DNA from: a virus
DNA length: 44,375 nucleotides
Virus record (IMG/VR): IMGVR_UViG_3300050821_004247
Span: 1 to 44,375 of that record
Reading direction: 5' to 3' (one strand)
The position numbers were made by a program, and so were the translations under genes. Below are positions 13,868-22,988 of this stretch, piece after piece (position 1 is the first letter of the stretch; the number at the start of each line of letters is the position of its first letter). The notes under the pieces are model-generated. The model was not told where the DNA came from. It made no database searches and was given only the letters and a program-made list of their open reading frames with translations.

Positions 13868-15226
13868 ATGGCGATCCTAGGCATGCGCGGCACCGGGAGC
13901 TTCGGTCCCGTCGAGGAACCGGAAAATTGGCGTCAAGGTATATTGTTATACTTCCCGAACGGGGACGCGCCACTCACGGCGTTCCTGTCGAAGATGCGGG
14001 AACAGCCGACCGATGACCCGACGTTCCACTGGTTCGAGAAGGGACTCCCGGTGCAACGCGGCACCGTGCGGGGTGCGGCGACGACCACCACCCCGGCGGA
14101 CGGCGCTGCCGTTGCCGCCGCGTCCCCGGACGCGACGAACGTCTACATGACCATCCAGCCGAACGGGTCGCCCGCGAAGGACGTCTCGATCTTCAAGGTG
14201 GGCTACGTCGTCCAGAACCAGATGACGGAGGAAAACCTGCTGGTGCTCGCCGTGGACCCGGTGAACTTGCAGATTCTGGTGCGCCGCGACGTCGGGGCGA
14301 AGTTCGCGACGAACCCCGCGATCACGGGCGGTCCCCCCGGCGCGGGCGATGAAGTGGTCGTCGTCGGCGAGAGCAACCCCGAGGGCGCGATGATCGGGAG
14401 TGCCGTCTCCTACGCACCCGTCCGGCAGTTCAACTACACGCAGATTTTCCGCACACCCCTGGCACTCACCCGCACGGCGCGGAAGTCGCGGCTCCGCTGG
14501 GATGATGAAGGCCCGTACCGCGAGGCCAAGCGGGAAGCCCTGCAAATCCATTCGATCTCGATGGAGAAGGCGTTTTTGTTCAGCGAGCGCGAGGAGATCA
14601 TCGCCGCGACCGGCGCGACCAGCCCGCTCGATCTGACCAGCACCGGACAGCCGGCCCGCACCACACGCGGGTTCGTCAACTGGTTGCCGCCCGTCACGAC
14701 CGCGTCTCTCTCGGTGAACACCGATCTCAACTCGCTGAACACCGGGGCGCTCACCGAGACGACCTGGGACGCGTTCCTCGAACTCGCGTTTCGCTACGGC
14801 TCGCGTGAGAAGCTGGCCTTCTGCGGGTCCGGCGCACTCATGGTCTTGAACGCGATGGCGAAGAACAAGGCGCGCATCGAACTCGCGCCGACCGACGACA
14901 CCTACGGGTTCCACCTCATCAGATATATTACTCCCTTCGGAACCCTCATGCTCTACAACCACCCGCTGATGACCGACAATCCGATCTGGCGCTACGACTT
15001 GCTCGTCATCGACCCCGACAAGCTCGTCTACCGCTACATCGACGACACCGTGTTCCTCCGGAACCGCCAGTCCCCCGGTGAGGATGCCAGCCGTGACGAG
15101 TTCCTGACCGAGTGCGGGCTGGAAGTGCATTGCACGGGCGTCACGCCCGACGTGAACTCCCCCTCGACGATCCCGCTCCAGTCCGCGCACGCGCGGATGA
15201 AGGGGATCAGAACCTATGGTGGATGA
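13868..15226 (+). CDS. major capsid protein (DUF5309/SU10-like)
   Basis: 452 residues, the most likely shell subunit. I recognise the block VRQFNYTQIFRTPLALTRTA, then RKSRLRWDDEGPYREAKREA and the helix HSISMEKAFLFSEREE from the DUF5309/SU10-type capsid family of HK97 fold. The C-terminal part holds FGTLMLYNHPLM and DLLVIDPDKLVYRY, usual for the P/A-domain strands. A strong GGAGGGAACAC ribosome site precedes the ATG. Scaffold lies upstream, and small decoration-type genes follow with a stop/start overlap. Confidence 0.8.
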   Translation: MAILGMRGTGSFGPVEEPENWRQGILLYFPNGDAPLTAFLSKMREQPTDDPTFHWFEKGLPVQRGTVRGAATTTTPADGAAVAAASPDATNVYMTIQPNGSPAKDVSIFKVGYVVQNQMTEENLLVLAVDPVNLQILVRRDVGAKFATNPAITGGPPGAGDEVVVVGESNPEGAMIGSAVSYAPVRQFNYTQIFRTPLALTRTARKSRLRWDDEGPYREAKREALQIHSISMEKAFLFSEREEIIAATGATSPLDLTSTGQPARTTRGFVNWLPPVTTASLSVNTDLNSLNTGALTETTWDAFLELAFRYGSREKLAFCGSGALMVLNAMAKNKARIELAPTDDTYGFHLIRYITPFGTLMLYNHPLMTDNPIWRYDLLVIDPDKLVYRYIDDTVFLRNRQSPGEDASRDEFLTECGLEVHCTGVTPDVNSPSTIPLQSAHARMKGIRTYGG

Positions 15227-15450
15227 TGCCAGTCGTTCCGCGCGATCCTGGGGATGATACGAACTACCGCACCGCGCCCGGGGAAAAGAGTCACGTCGGG
15301 AACGCGCTCAACTCCGGGATCGACGCGACGGACATCCCGACGAAAGACGGGTTCGACTTCATCCAGAACGCGAAGCCGAACACGAACGCCCCGCCGAAAC
15401 CGTCCGATCTGGAGCGCAGTCGGGGCTACGTGAAGTCCCGAGGGGGCTGA
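15223..15450 (+). CDS. small hydrophilic virion-operon protein
   Basis: 75 residues (MMPVVPRDPGDDTNYRTAPG...), starting inside the capsid stop (ATGA). It has DGFDFIQNAKPNTNAPPKP, similar in style to GLDHFQDAKPENPGAPYD of the small gene at 15795, so the two may be distant copies. No function known; a minor head protein is plausible from position. Confidence 0.6.
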   Translation: MMPVVPRDPGDDTNYRTAPGEKSHVGNALNSGIDATDIPTKDGFDFIQNAKPNTNAPPKPSDLERSRGYVKSRGG

Positions 15451-15451
15451 C

Positions 15452-15781
15452 ATGGCGATCACCGTCTCGTCCCAAATCAATCAGGCGAACCGGACCTTCC
15501 GCGTCGATTCGGGCCTCACGTTCAAGCAGTGCGACATCACCACGTCCACGGGATCGGGGGGCGCGGACTACAGCACCGGCTTCAATCTGAGTGGGATGGC
15601 GCAGCAACTCGGCTTCAACGTGATCTTCACCGTGTTCGATGCGATCGTGCTGGGTAAGCCGCAGCTACGCGGGTCGTGGGACGGGGTCACAAAGCTCCGG
15701 TTCTACGCCCCCGCCGGCACCGAAGTGACGAACGACATCGCCGCCAACGACGTGATCCGGTGCTTCATCGCCGGCATCTGA
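15452..15781 (+). CDS. putative head decoration or minor capsid protein
   Basis: 109 residues, beta-rich and neutral (MAITVSSQINQANRTFRVDSGLTFKQCDITTSTGSGG...TKLRFYAPAGTEV). Length, composition and location right after the capsid gene fit a decoration or stabilising protein. AGGGGGCTGAC precedes the ATG. No specific family recognised. Confidence 0.55.
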   Translation: MAITVSSQINQANRTFRVDSGLTFKQCDITTSTGSGGADYSTGFNLSGMAQQLGFNVIFTVFDAIVLGKPQLRGSWDGVTKLRFYAPAGTEVTNDIAANDVIRCFIAGI

Positions 15782-15794
15782 GAAGGAGCACTGC

Positions 15795-15977
15795 ATGCCA
15801 TACAAGAACATCGGGGACGGGACCGGGACGGACTCGACCCCCGAGGGACAGGGACTCGATCACTTCCAGGATGCGAAGCCCGAGAACCCCGGGGCACCCT
15901 ACGATTCCAATCGGGGCGGACGCGGCCCGGAACTCCCATCGAAAACGTCCAGCGGTTCGACCTCGACCAAGGACTGA
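15795..15977 (+). CDS. small disordered virion-operon protein
   Basis: 60 residues, Gly/Ser/Thr/Pro-rich (MPYKNIGDGTGTDSTPEGQG...). A clear AAGGAG ribosome site supports it. It shares FQDAKPENPGAPYDSN with FIQNAKPNTNAPPKPSD of the 15223 gene. Function unknown. Confidence 0.55.
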   Translation: MPYKNIGDGTGTDSTPEGQGLDHFQDAKPENPGAPYDSNRGGRGPELPSKTSSGSTSTKD

Positions 15978-16025
15978 CGCGCGCTCCGCGCCGTCACGAC
16001 TGCGGCGGCGCGTGGCCCGCCCGGC

Positions 16026-16715
16026 ATGGCGACGCTAGCACAACTGCGGAGTGATCTCCGGACGTGGACGAGTACCCACGCCAATGTGAACGTCCTCCCC
16101 GACGCGATCTGCGACGAGTGCATCAACGCCGCGATCGCGCTCATGCAGGAGGCGCATCTGTGGCGCGGGCAGGAAACTACCTCGATCACGATCACCTATC
16201 CCGCCGGGGCAGAGTCGATCGCGCTGCCGGGCGACTTCGTCTCGCAGAAGGCGGTCTACCTCCAGAACACGTCGCAGACGCTGCCGCTCGCGTACATCGA
16301 ACGCACGCGGCGTGACGACTTCATCCGGGCGGACTCGCCAGTCGGCGGCGTCCGCGATCCGTACTACCCCCAGGTGTCGCCACCCAGCATGGCGACGTCC
16401 TCGACCGGGGCGAACTACGCGATCTGGATGGAGCAACTGTACCTCTACCCACCCCCGCAGTCTGCCGACCTCACGCTGATCCTGGACTACTGGATGCGGT
16501 TGCCGCCGCTCGTAGACCCGGACACGGACAACTTCTTCACCACCCGCTATCCGCACGTCGTCCGCTACGGGGCGCTCGCTGACGCGTACAGCTACCTCCA
16601 TGAGGAGGAGCGGGGTGCCACCTACCGGCAGATGTTCGAGTCCATGCTCGCCCGCGTGATCCTTGATGACAAGACGCTCATGCTGGCCGGCGGCTCGATG
16701 TCCCGTGGCGCGTGA
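16026..16715 (+). CDS. head-to-tail adaptor protein
   Basis: 229 residues. The N-terminal helices (MATLAQLRSDLRTWTS, CDECINAAIALMQEAHLWRGQE) are followed by beta strands (TSITITYPAGAESIALPGDF, then VSQKAVYL) and a C-terminal helix bundle (RYPHVVRYGALADAYSYLHEEERGATYRQMFE). This is the pattern of gp4/gp11-like podovirus adaptors that bind under the portal and connect it to the tail. The position between capsid genes and the tail protein agrees. Confidence 0.7.
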   Translation: MATLAQLRSDLRTWTSTHANVNVLPDAICDECINAAIALMQEAHLWRGQETTSITITYPAGAESIALPGDFVSQKAVYLQNTSQTLPLAYIERTRRDDFIRADSPVGGVRDPYYPQVSPPSMATSSTGANYAIWMEQLYLYPPPQSADLTLILDYWMRLPPLVDPDTDNFFTTRYPHVVRYGALADAYSYLHEEERGATYRQMFESMLARVILDDKTLMLAGGSMSRGA

Positions 16716-18427
16716 TGGCGAGCGAATGGGTCACGGTTGCCACGTTCGGTGGTGGACTCAATTTCAGTGCCCAGCCCCAGTCGATCCAGGACAACGAGTG
16801 GTCGTGGTGTAACGGATTCATTCCGGACGAGCAGGGCGCGATTCCCCTGCCCCTCTACTCGCTCCGGATCGCGGCCTCCTACTTCGCCGGAAAGACGCCG
16901 CCGCAGACCGTGTTCGGTCTGCTGATGAATCCCTTTTCGACGGCGAGTCCGTTGCTGATCCTCACGTACGAGACGACCGGGACGGACCCGGTCCCGGTGC
17001 ATTTCTACACCTCGACGGGCGATCCGGCGGGAACAACCGAGATCACCTGGGACGGGGTCGGCACCAGGCCGACGCGCTACACGACGCATCGCACGGCACC
17101 GTCAGCGGCGTTCCTGAACGGGTGGCTCGTCATCACCGCTGGCAGTGGTGATGTGGGCTATAGCTTGTTCCAGTGGAACGGGGGGACAACCTTTTCGACC
17201 ATCATCGTCGGGGCGAGCTTCCGCTGCGCCTATCTCGAATCCTTCGGGGGGCACCTGATCGGCGCAGCGTGGGGGACGAGCCAGGCGGACATGCGTCGCA
17301 TCAAGATCAGTGACGCCAATTCGACGACCGTCTGGATACCGGGCATCGACAATTCGGCAGACGACGGCGTGCTGGATGATTCGCTGTCGGGCATCCTCGG
17401 CCTCGTGCTGCTGAACAACAACATGCTGGGCATCTTCACCCGCACCGGGCTGTACGCGCTCTCGCCCACGGGGAACATTCCGCCCTACACGCGCGCCTAC
17501 GTGGGCACGTTCCCGCTCGCGGATGGCGGCGCACCCATCGGCGCGGGGACCAGTTTCTACGTGCAGACGACGCCGCTGGTTGGGGAGACGCCGTCTGGCG
17601 TGGCCCATGTCGGCTACTCGAATCTCTGGATCAGCCTTGCGACGCCCATCGGAACGAAAATCTGGCGGTATCTGAGCTACCAGTCGGACCCGCCTGATCC
17701 CGCGCAGCGGACGTCGCCGCGTATCCTCTGGCACCACCGGCTGCGGACGCTCATCGTCTCGACCATCGCACACACGCCCCCGGCAGACGGGTTCTTCTAC
17801 TACAATGCGCTGACCGAGGGATGGGGCTGGCAGAGTTCCGCGCTGATGGCACCGATCGGTGGGGATCAGGCGATGGTCTACCTTGGGACGGGCGTTGGCG
17901 TCCCGCAGTGGACGCATCTGTTCGTCGATGCCGGTGGAAACATCTACGGCGAAACAGGCGGCTCAACATCCCGGCCCGGCATCTACGTGGACACGAAAGA
18001 TTTTGCCATGCCGGCTGGGCGCTACGTGGATGCGATCAAGGTGGACTGGGAACCGCTGACGGCGAGCACGCAGCTTGAGGTGCGGTGCCTCACGCGGGAG
18101 GGGATGAGCGATCCGGGGGACGAGCAGTCCGCGATCCTCGGGACGCCAGGGTTTGAGCAGAACCTGACGAACCTCTTTGCGAACGTCCCGGACATGCAAT
18201 CCTGCGTCATTCCAGGCGGCGCGTCGGAGCAGGCGATTCGCGCACGCGGGAAGTTCGTGCGCTTCCGCTTCCAGATCGTCGCAGGCGTCGGACGCATCCG
18301 GGGGTTTGCCTTCCGCCATCAGATGGCGAGCGACCGCCTGACGGATGTGCGTCTGTACGTTTCACCCACGGATAAGGGTATCTGGAATCAGACGCACTGG
18401 AACACCAGCAAATGGAGCACGCAGTAG
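16715..18427 (+). CDS. tail hub/tube-type virion protein, beta-propeller-like
   Basis: 570 residues from ATG 16715 (the upstream stop overlaps it as TGATG; GTG 16712 would add one residue). The sequence is nearly all short beta strands with repeated Trp/Gly/Asp turns (GGGLNFSAQPQSIQDNEWSWCNG, FLNGWLVITAGSG, GIFTRTGLYALSPTG, SYQSDPPDPA), in the style of podovirus tail proteins that follow the adaptor, such as the P22 gp10 or T7 gp12 kind. It would form the nozzle or hub of a short tail. Assignment by position and fold style. Confidence 0.6.
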   Translation: MASEWVTVATFGGGLNFSAQPQSIQDNEWSWCNGFIPDEQGAIPLPLYSLRIAASYFAGKTPPQTVFGLLMNPFSTASPLLILTYETTGTDPVPVHFYTSTGDPAGTTEITWDGVGTRPTRYTTHRTAPSAAFLNGWLVITAGSGDVGYSLFQWNGGTTFSTIIVGASFRCAYLESFGGHLIGAAWGTSQADMRRIKISDANSTTVWIPGIDNSADDGVLDDSLSGILGLVLLNNNMLGIFTRTGLYALSPTGNIPPYTRAYVGTFPLADGGAPIGAGTSFYVQTTPLVGETPSGVAHVGYSNLWISLATPIGTKIWRYLSYQSDPPDPAQRTSPRILWHHRLRTLIVSTIAHTPPADGFFYYNALTEGWGWQSSALMAPIGGDQAMVYLGTGVGVPQWTHLFVDAGGNIYGETGGSTSRPGIYVDTKDFAMPAGRYVDAIKVDWEPLTASTQLEVRCLTREGMSDPGDEQSAILGTPGFEQNLTNLFANVPDMQSCVIPGGASEQAIRARGKFVRFRFQIVAGVGRIRGFAFRHQMASDRLTDVRLYVSPTDKGIWNQTHWNTSKWSTQ

Positions 18428-18440
18428 GAAAGGGACCGCG

Positions 18441-19829
18441 ATGGCGACGATTCAACGACCGGTGAAGACGTACGGCACCCGGAGCTACGTCGGGGAGGTC
18501 GGGGCTGCGCCGGGGAACCTCGATCCGATCCTCGGGAGCGAGGTCGATGCCGATCTCGACACGATCTACGCTGCCTGGAACGGCGGCGTGGATACCGTGA
18601 ACGTCAAGCCCGGATCAATCACGTACGCGTCCCTCGCGCCCGACGCGCAACTCTGGCGCGACACGGGCACGACGCTCACGCCGGGGACGAATTTCACGAG
18701 TCGGACCACCGCGCTGGCACCAGTCGCGAACGCGCTGCAATGGGGCACGACCACGGTCAAGCATCGCCTCACCGACTCGGGAGGAAACGCAGACTGGCGC
18801 ACGAATGTCAGCAACGGCACGGTGGCCATTGACGATCAGACCAAAGCGCAGTGGGCGATCACAATGGCGGCAGCGTCGGATGGCCTGTTCGTGTACCGCT
18901 CACCTCCGGGGGCGACACCAGCCTGGGCAAATCTCCTAAAGCTCGACGCGACCGGCCAACTGACGCTGCCGACCTTCCTCGTGCAGCACGTCAGCCCTGC
19001 ACTAGTCAAGACGCGAGTCCTTACACACAATAATTATAATACGTATTTCACCAACAACTACGACTCAGTCGCAGGAACGCAGGACGATGCGGCACGCCCG
19101 TCGTGGCTCATGGTCTTTGGCTCGACGGGGAACGACAACCTGCTTGTGCGCCGGGCTGCGCCTGGCGGCACTCCAGCAAACCTGCTGACGCTCGACAGCG
19201 CGGGCGGCTTGCACGTTAATGGTAATGCCTCCGGTGGAGGGGTCACGGTCGGCGAGAATAGCAATGCGCGTGGACAACTAGGTACCTGGCTCAGTAACGC
19301 GAATCCCATCCTCGACCTCACCGCCAACGTCGGTCAGTTCATGACGTTTCGCCCGGTGTGGATGCTCCGCATGAACACGGACACCGCCGATAGTGCCTCG
19401 TTCCAGCGACAGGCCGTCAACGGGGGAGCGTGGACGGCACCCTTTACCGTCATCTGGAATGGCGACATCACGACTATAGGTGCCAACGCCACAAAGAACG
19501 GCGGCAGCACCACATGGATCATCACGTCCGACCCGCGCCTGAAAGACGACATCGCTCCATACCATCGTGGCCTCGCAGACATCCTCCCGCTTGAACCGAT
19601 CCGCTATCGCCTCAAATCGCGCCCCGACTTGCAATGCTACGGCTTTGACGCCGCCGCCGTGCGCGACGTGTTCCCCGAATGCGTCTCGGAAACCCGGATG
19701 AAGCTCGATCCGGACGACGAGGAAGAGACGGACGGGGTGCTCGCGTTCGACATGCACCCGATCCTCGTCACGATGGTCACGGCGATCAAAGAACTCGCGG
19801 CCCGCGTGGCTGCGCTGGAGGCGGCATGA
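18441..19829 (+). CDS. tail fibre/spike with C-terminal S74 intramolecular chaperone
   Basis: 462 residues; AGGAAAGGGA precedes the ATG. The N-terminal region likely binds the virion. The middle is beta-rich with turn repeats (NLLKLDATGQLTL, NLLTLDSAGGLHV). The C-terminus is a Peptidase_S74 domain: TSDPRLKDDI (S363, K368, the self-cleavage pair), ILPLEPIRYRL, FPECV, and a final helix (MVTAIKELAARVAALEA). In this family the domain assists trimer folding and then cuts itself off at the conserved Ser. The middle part would bind the host surface. Confidence 0.85.
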   Translation: MATIQRPVKTYGTRSYVGEVGAAPGNLDPILGSEVDADLDTIYAAWNGGVDTVNVKPGSITYASLAPDAQLWRDTGTTLTPGTNFTSRTTALAPVANALQWGTTTVKHRLTDSGGNADWRTNVSNGTVAIDDQTKAQWAITMAAASDGLFVYRSPPGATPAWANLLKLDATGQLTLPTFLVQHVSPALVKTRVLTHNNYNTYFTNNYDSVAGTQDDAARPSWLMVFGSTGNDNLLVRRAAPGGTPANLLTLDSAGGLHVNGNASGGGVTVGENSNARGQLGTWLSNANPILDLTANVGQFMTFRPVWMLRMNTDTADSASFQRQAVNGGAWTAPFTVIWNGDITTIGANATKNGGSTTWIITSDPRLKDDIAPYHRGLADILPLEPIRYRLKSRPDLQCYGFDAAAVRDVFPECVSETRMKLDPDDEEETDGVLAFDMHPILVTMVTAIKELAARVAALEAA

Positions 19830-20005
19830 CACGGGCGGATGTGGAGACACGGCTCAAGGACATGGAGGAGCGACTCGCCGCGCAGAGCGGGGAGCGCGAC
19901 AAGACGCAGGCGCTACTCCAGCAGATGCACGTCGCCGTGTCCCAGCTGCAAGGGGCGGTGACCGTCCTGCGCGAACTCCTCAGTGAACCGGAGGACGCCG
20001 GGTGA
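19826..20005 (+). CDS. small coiled-coil protein
   Basis: 59 residues ([28 protein letters not shown]...), one continuous charged amphipathic helix with heptad spacing. ATGA overlap with the fibre gene and a GTGA overlap with the collagen-like gene point to tight coupling. It may bridge or trimerise the neighbouring fibre proteins. Confidence 0.6.
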   Translation: MTRADVETRLKDMEERLAAQSGERDKTQALLQQMHVAVSQLQGAVTVLRELLSEPEDAG

Positions 20006-20541
20006 ACACGATCAAGGTGACCGGCTCGGGCGACTTGCCCGACCGCGTGCGCGACCTCGAACAAGCCATCAACTACGGCGAGGTCGTGCTGCCGTTCACC
20101 GTGATCGGGGAAGTCGAGGGCGGGGGCGGGACGCAGGGACCGCCGGGACCACCGGGTGCCACGGGACCGACCGGCCCGACAGGACCGCAGGGCGCGCAGG
20201 GACCGGCGGGACCGCAGGGACCGAAGGGCGATCCGGGGGCGACGGGGAGCACGGGCGCGCAAGGGCCGAAGGGCGATCCAGGAGCGACCGGCGCGCAGGG
20301 GCCAGCAGGCACGACGGGACCGCAGGGACCAGCGGGTGCCGCCTCGACCGTGCCGGGACCGCCTGGTGCGACGGGACCGCAGGGACCACAAGGAGCGACC
20401 GGTGCGACGGGACCGGCAGGACCGACAGGATCGACGGGCGCAGGCGTGCCGGTGGGTGGGGCCACGAACACGGTGCTCACGAAGAACTCGGCCAGCGACT
20501 ACGACACGAAGTGGGCGCGTCCCGTGGCCTACTGGGGTTGA
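20002..20541 (+). CDS. collagen-like tail fibre protein
   Basis: 179 residues from GTG 20002. A short N-terminal domain (about 44 residues, helix [18 protein letters not shown]) is followed by about 34 Gly-x-y triplets rich in Pro, Thr, Gln and Ala, with one break (STVP) near two thirds, then a C-terminal [25 protein letters not shown]. Collagen-like triple helices occur as stalks in phage fibres. The triplets are coded by highly repetitive GC-rich DNA, which can expand or contract. Confidence 0.8.
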   Translation: MNTIKVTGSGDLPDRVRDLEQAINYGEVVLPFTVIGEVEGGGGTQGPPGPPGATGPTGPTGPQGAQGPAGPQGPKGDPGATGSTGAQGPKGDPGATGAQGPAGTTGPQGPAGAASTVPGPPGATGPQGPQGATGATGPAGPTGSTGAGVPVGGATNTVLTKNSASDYDTKWARPVAYWG

Positions 20542-20544
20542 CCG

Positions 20545-20928
20545 ATGGCAACCGTCTCGACCACCACGCCAGCAGTTCTCGGGGGAGCGATGATCCCGTG
20601 GGCGACGCTGCGGATGCTGCTACCCGACGCGCGGTGGGCGATCTACGGGGCTGGCTGGGTGGACGCGCCAGGGCCGGCCGTCATCGCGAGCGTGGCGTAC
20701 GAGACGAACAGCGGGTCGCTGGTGCCCATCGGCACGAAGACGCTCGTCGCGGGCAAGAACGAGATCGGGCCGTTCCCCTTGCGCGGCCCGTTCGCGACGA
20801 CGGCGGGGGTGCCGAACACGGAGAACATCATCTCGGTCGTGCTGCGGGGCCAACTCGCCGCCGCCGGCACGGCAGGCTCGATGCGCCGCTGGACGCTCTG
20901 GCTCCGGATGAGTCCGCGCAGCACTTGA
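20545..20928 (+). CDS. virion protein of fibre cluster
   Basis: 127 residues (MATVSTTTPAVLGGAMIPWATLRMLLPDARWAIYGAGWV...), mixed alpha/beta with GTKTLVAGKNEIGPFPLRGPFATTAG in the middle. It begins four bases after the collagen-like gene. It could be an adhesin tip or minor fibre protein. No family recognised. Confidence 0.55.
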   Translation: MATVSTTTPAVLGGAMIPWATLRMLLPDARWAIYGAGWVDAPGPAVIASVAYETNSGSLVPIGTKTLVAGKNEIGPFPLRGPFATTAGVPNTENIISVVLRGQLAAAGTAGSMRRWTLWLRMSPRST

Positions 20929-20938
20929 GGGGTACCGC

Positions 20939-21727
20939 ATGATCCGCGTCTACGAACTGACCACGAAGGCGCAGTTGACGGTGATGGAACCGGAACTGCG
21001 CCTGACCCTTGCTGAGATGCAAGTCGAGTTCGACAAGACGGTCGATGAGACGTGGGACGATCTCCTGACCTACGAAATGCAGGGACCGTATGCGGGTATC
21101 TGGGTCGCGCTCGCCGACGCGCGCCTCGCGGCGTGGAGTGCCGCCAAGATTTACATCGACCTCCCGAAAACGATCACGGGCGCGGTGACGTGGGCCTGGG
21201 CAGCGGCGGGGGCGGGCGAGGCACCTGGCTTGCTCCACCACACGATGGACGAGTGGGCGCGCGGGCACGGGGCGACTGCGCTCTACGCCGCCCGGCGGAC
21301 CCGGCTCGACGCCTACGCCCGCTGGATTGCCCGATATGGATATTCGTTCGACCGCGTAGTATTCGTCCACCACCTTACAGACGACGCCGGGGCATCGGCG
21401 ACGCAAGCAGGAGCGCACCATGAGCTTCGGCGGTCGCCTGAGCAGCTACCAGTGGCAGAAGGGGTCGGAGGGGCGGGCAGCGCCGCGCCGGATGCAGCCC
21501 GCGATGGACGAAATGGTCCGGGGGCTGATCGGCCAGATGGCGAAGCCCCCCGAGACGGCGATCGCGACGCCGCTCCAGCAGGCGACGTCAAACCTCCAAA
21601 GCGGCGATCCCGGACGCGCGTTCGGCCTCGGAAACAGCATGGTCGATCGGATGGCGGGGCGCGAGGGCGCACCGGGGACTTCGACCGCCGGGGCTGGATT
21701 CGCGCCCGGGTCGCTCCTCCCGTCTGA
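20939..21727 (+). CDS. hypothetical protein, mixed alpha/beta; long overlap with next gene
   Basis: 262 residues from ATG after GAGGGG. Residues 1-150 look folded: MIRVYELTTKAQL, MEPELRLTLAEMQVEFD, YAGIWVALADARLAAWSAAK, LHHTMDEWARGHGATALYAA, ARYGYSFDRVVFVHHLTDDA; this resembles small transferase-like folds such as N-acetyltransferases but lacks a clear cofactor motif. Residues after about 160 are a low-complexity Arg/Gly/Asp tail encoded out of frame over the first 308 bases of the 21420 gene. Either the overlap is real or a frame change near 21400 shortens the true protein. Confidence 0.5.
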   Translation: MIRVYELTTKAQLTVMEPELRLTLAEMQVEFDKTVDETWDDLLTYEMQGPYAGIWVALADARLAAWSAAKIYIDLPKTITGAVTWAWAAAGAGEAPGLLHHTMDEWARGHGATALYAARRTRLDAYARWIARYGYSFDRVVFVHHLTDDAGASATQAGAHHELRRSPEQLPVAEGVGGAGSAAPDAARDGRNGPGADRPDGEAPRDGDRDAAPAGDVKPPKRRSRTRVRPRKQHGRSDGGARGRTGDFDRRGWIRARVAPPV

Positions 21728-22007
21728 CGTCGGTCCGCAGGGGCAGCAGTCGCGCGCCGATCTCGGGCTTCCCGACCGCTCGTCCTACTTCACGTTCATG
21801 CCGTCCGCCGACGACATCGCGAAGATCGGCCTCGCGCCGGTCCGCTCGTCGATCAAGAACAAGGATCAACTGACGAACCGGATCAACACGCTGACGCAGC
21901 GCCAAGCGGACCGCACCGCCGCCGGGAAGGATACGACGAAGGTCGATAAGCGGCTGACCAACGTCAAGAACAAGCTCGCCAACGCCACGGGCGATCTCTA
22001 CCGCTGA
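21420..22007 (+). CDS. small virion cargo-type protein
   Basis: 195 residues from ATG after AGGAGCGCACC. Hydrophilic and partly disordered (MSFGGRLSSYQWQKGSEGRAAPRR..., GLGNSMVDRMAGREGAPGTSTAG) with a charged helix at the C-terminus (NKDQLTNRINTLTQRQADRT, VDKRLTNVKNKLANATGDLYR). No recognised family. It begins the run of low-complexity proteins that precedes the large ejection-type protein. Confidence 0.6.
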   Translation: MSFGGRLSSYQWQKGSEGRAAPRRMQPAMDEMVRGLIGQMAKPPETAIATPLQQATSNLQSGDPGRAFGLGNSMVDRMAGREGAPGTSTAGAGFAPGSLLPSDVGPQGQQSRADLGLPDRSSYFTFMPSADDIAKIGLAPVRSSIKNKDQLTNRINTLTQRQADRTAAGKDTTKVDKRLTNVKNKLANATGDLYR

Positions 22008-22744
22008 TGCCGTTCCTCGCTGCCATCGTGCCCGCGCTCGCTGCCGCAGCGGGGACGGCGGGTGCGGGTGCCGCCGCCGCCGGCAGCACCATTGCGGGCC
22101 TCGCGGGCACGGCGGCGAGTGCGCTCGGGAGTGCGCTCGGGGCTGGCGCGACCGCCGCCGCGCCCGTTGCGACAGCGGGAGGGACCGGACTCGCCGCAGC
22201 GGCACCGGAAGCCGCAGCCGGTGGACTCGCCGCAGCGGCACCAGCGGCGGGTGCCGGGCTGGCCGCAGCAGCACCGGAGGCGGCGGGAGCGGGACTCGGC
22301 GCAGGCACAGCGGCTGCGGCGGCACCGCCGCTGGCCGCTGCCGCTGGTCCGCCGCTCGGCACGCTCCCACCCGCCGTCGCGGCGGGACTGTCGCCGACCG
22401 TGCCGCCGATGCTGCCGGCGACCGGCATGGGCGCGAGCGCGGCGAGCATGGAACCGAGTGCCGAAGCGATCATGGCAGGCAGCGCGACCGGGATGGATAC
22501 CGGCGGCGCGGCGGCGTCGCCATCGAGCTTTGGGTCCTCGCTCTGGAACTCACTCAAGACGGCGAAGGGTTATCTCGACGATCCGGACGCGCAGACGCTG
22601 CTCAAGACGGGGATGTCGAGCTTCGGTAAGAAGCAGGGGGCGACGCAGCCAATGAACATGCAGCCCGGGGCGCTTCCGGCGACGACCCCGCAGCCGGACG
22701 TGGATCGGCTCGCGTGGCTACGCGCCTTCAACGTGCAGGGGTAA
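22007..22744 (+). CDS. Ala/Gly/Pro-rich membrane-active or cargo protein
   Basis: 245 residues, about half of them alanine or glycine over residues 1-130 (MPFLAAIVPALAAAAGTAGAGAAAAGS...), with repeats of the type GLAAAAPEAAA. Such sequence can form membrane-spanning helices and is usual for small ejected phage proteins of the T7 gp14 kind. A short helix (SSLWNSLKTAKGYLDDPDAQTLL) and the terminal DVDRLAWLRAFNVQG follow. That ending recurs in three other small proteins. One-base stop/start overlap with the gene before. Confidence 0.6.
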   Translation: MPFLAAIVPALAAAAGTAGAGAAAAGSTIAGLAGTAASALGSALGAGATAAAPVATAGGTGLAAAAPEAAAGGLAAAAPAAGAGLAAAAPEAAGAGLGAGTAAAAAPPLAAAAGPPLGTLPPAVAAGLSPTVPPMLPATGMGASAASMEPSAEAIMAGSATGMDTGGAAASPSSFGSSLWNSLKTAKGYLDDPDAQTLLKTGMSSFGKKQGATQPMNMQPGALPATTPQPDVDRLAWLRAFNVQG

Positions 22745-22748
22745 CGAT

Positions 22749-22988
22749 ATGGCAGGCGGCAGCGGCGGATCAGGCGGACAGTCGATGCTCGGCGGGATCA
22801 TGTCGAACTTGAAAGCCGGCTCGCAAGGTCAGGTGGGTGGCATCCTCGATCCCCTCGGGATCATCTACCAGCAACCGGGCAAGACGCCGGGATTTCTGAC
22901 GGACCCGTCGTCGCCGGGGACGATGCCGACCCCGCAGGACACGGATCGCGTCGCGTGGCTCCAGGCATTCGGGATCGGAGGGCAGTGA
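22749..22988 (+). CDS. small Gly-rich protein with terminal DTDRVAWLQAFGIGG
   Basis: 79 residues (MAGGSGGSGGQSMLGGIMSNL...). Mostly flexible, ending QDTDRVAWLQAFGIGGQ, nearly the same as the end of the gene just before. This suggests that the peptide is copied between cargo-type proteins. Stop and next start overlap by one base. Confidence 0.6.
   Translation: MAGGSGGSGGQSMLGGIMSNLKAGSQGQVGGILDPLGIIYQQPGKTPGFLTDPSSPGTMPTPQDTDRVAWLQAFGIGGQ

Noticed and set aside
20120-20450. CRISPR or tandem-repeat array
   Set aside because: The repetitive DNA encodes Gly-x-y collagen-like triplets in frame; no spacers of constant length exist. No CRISPR array was seen in the window.
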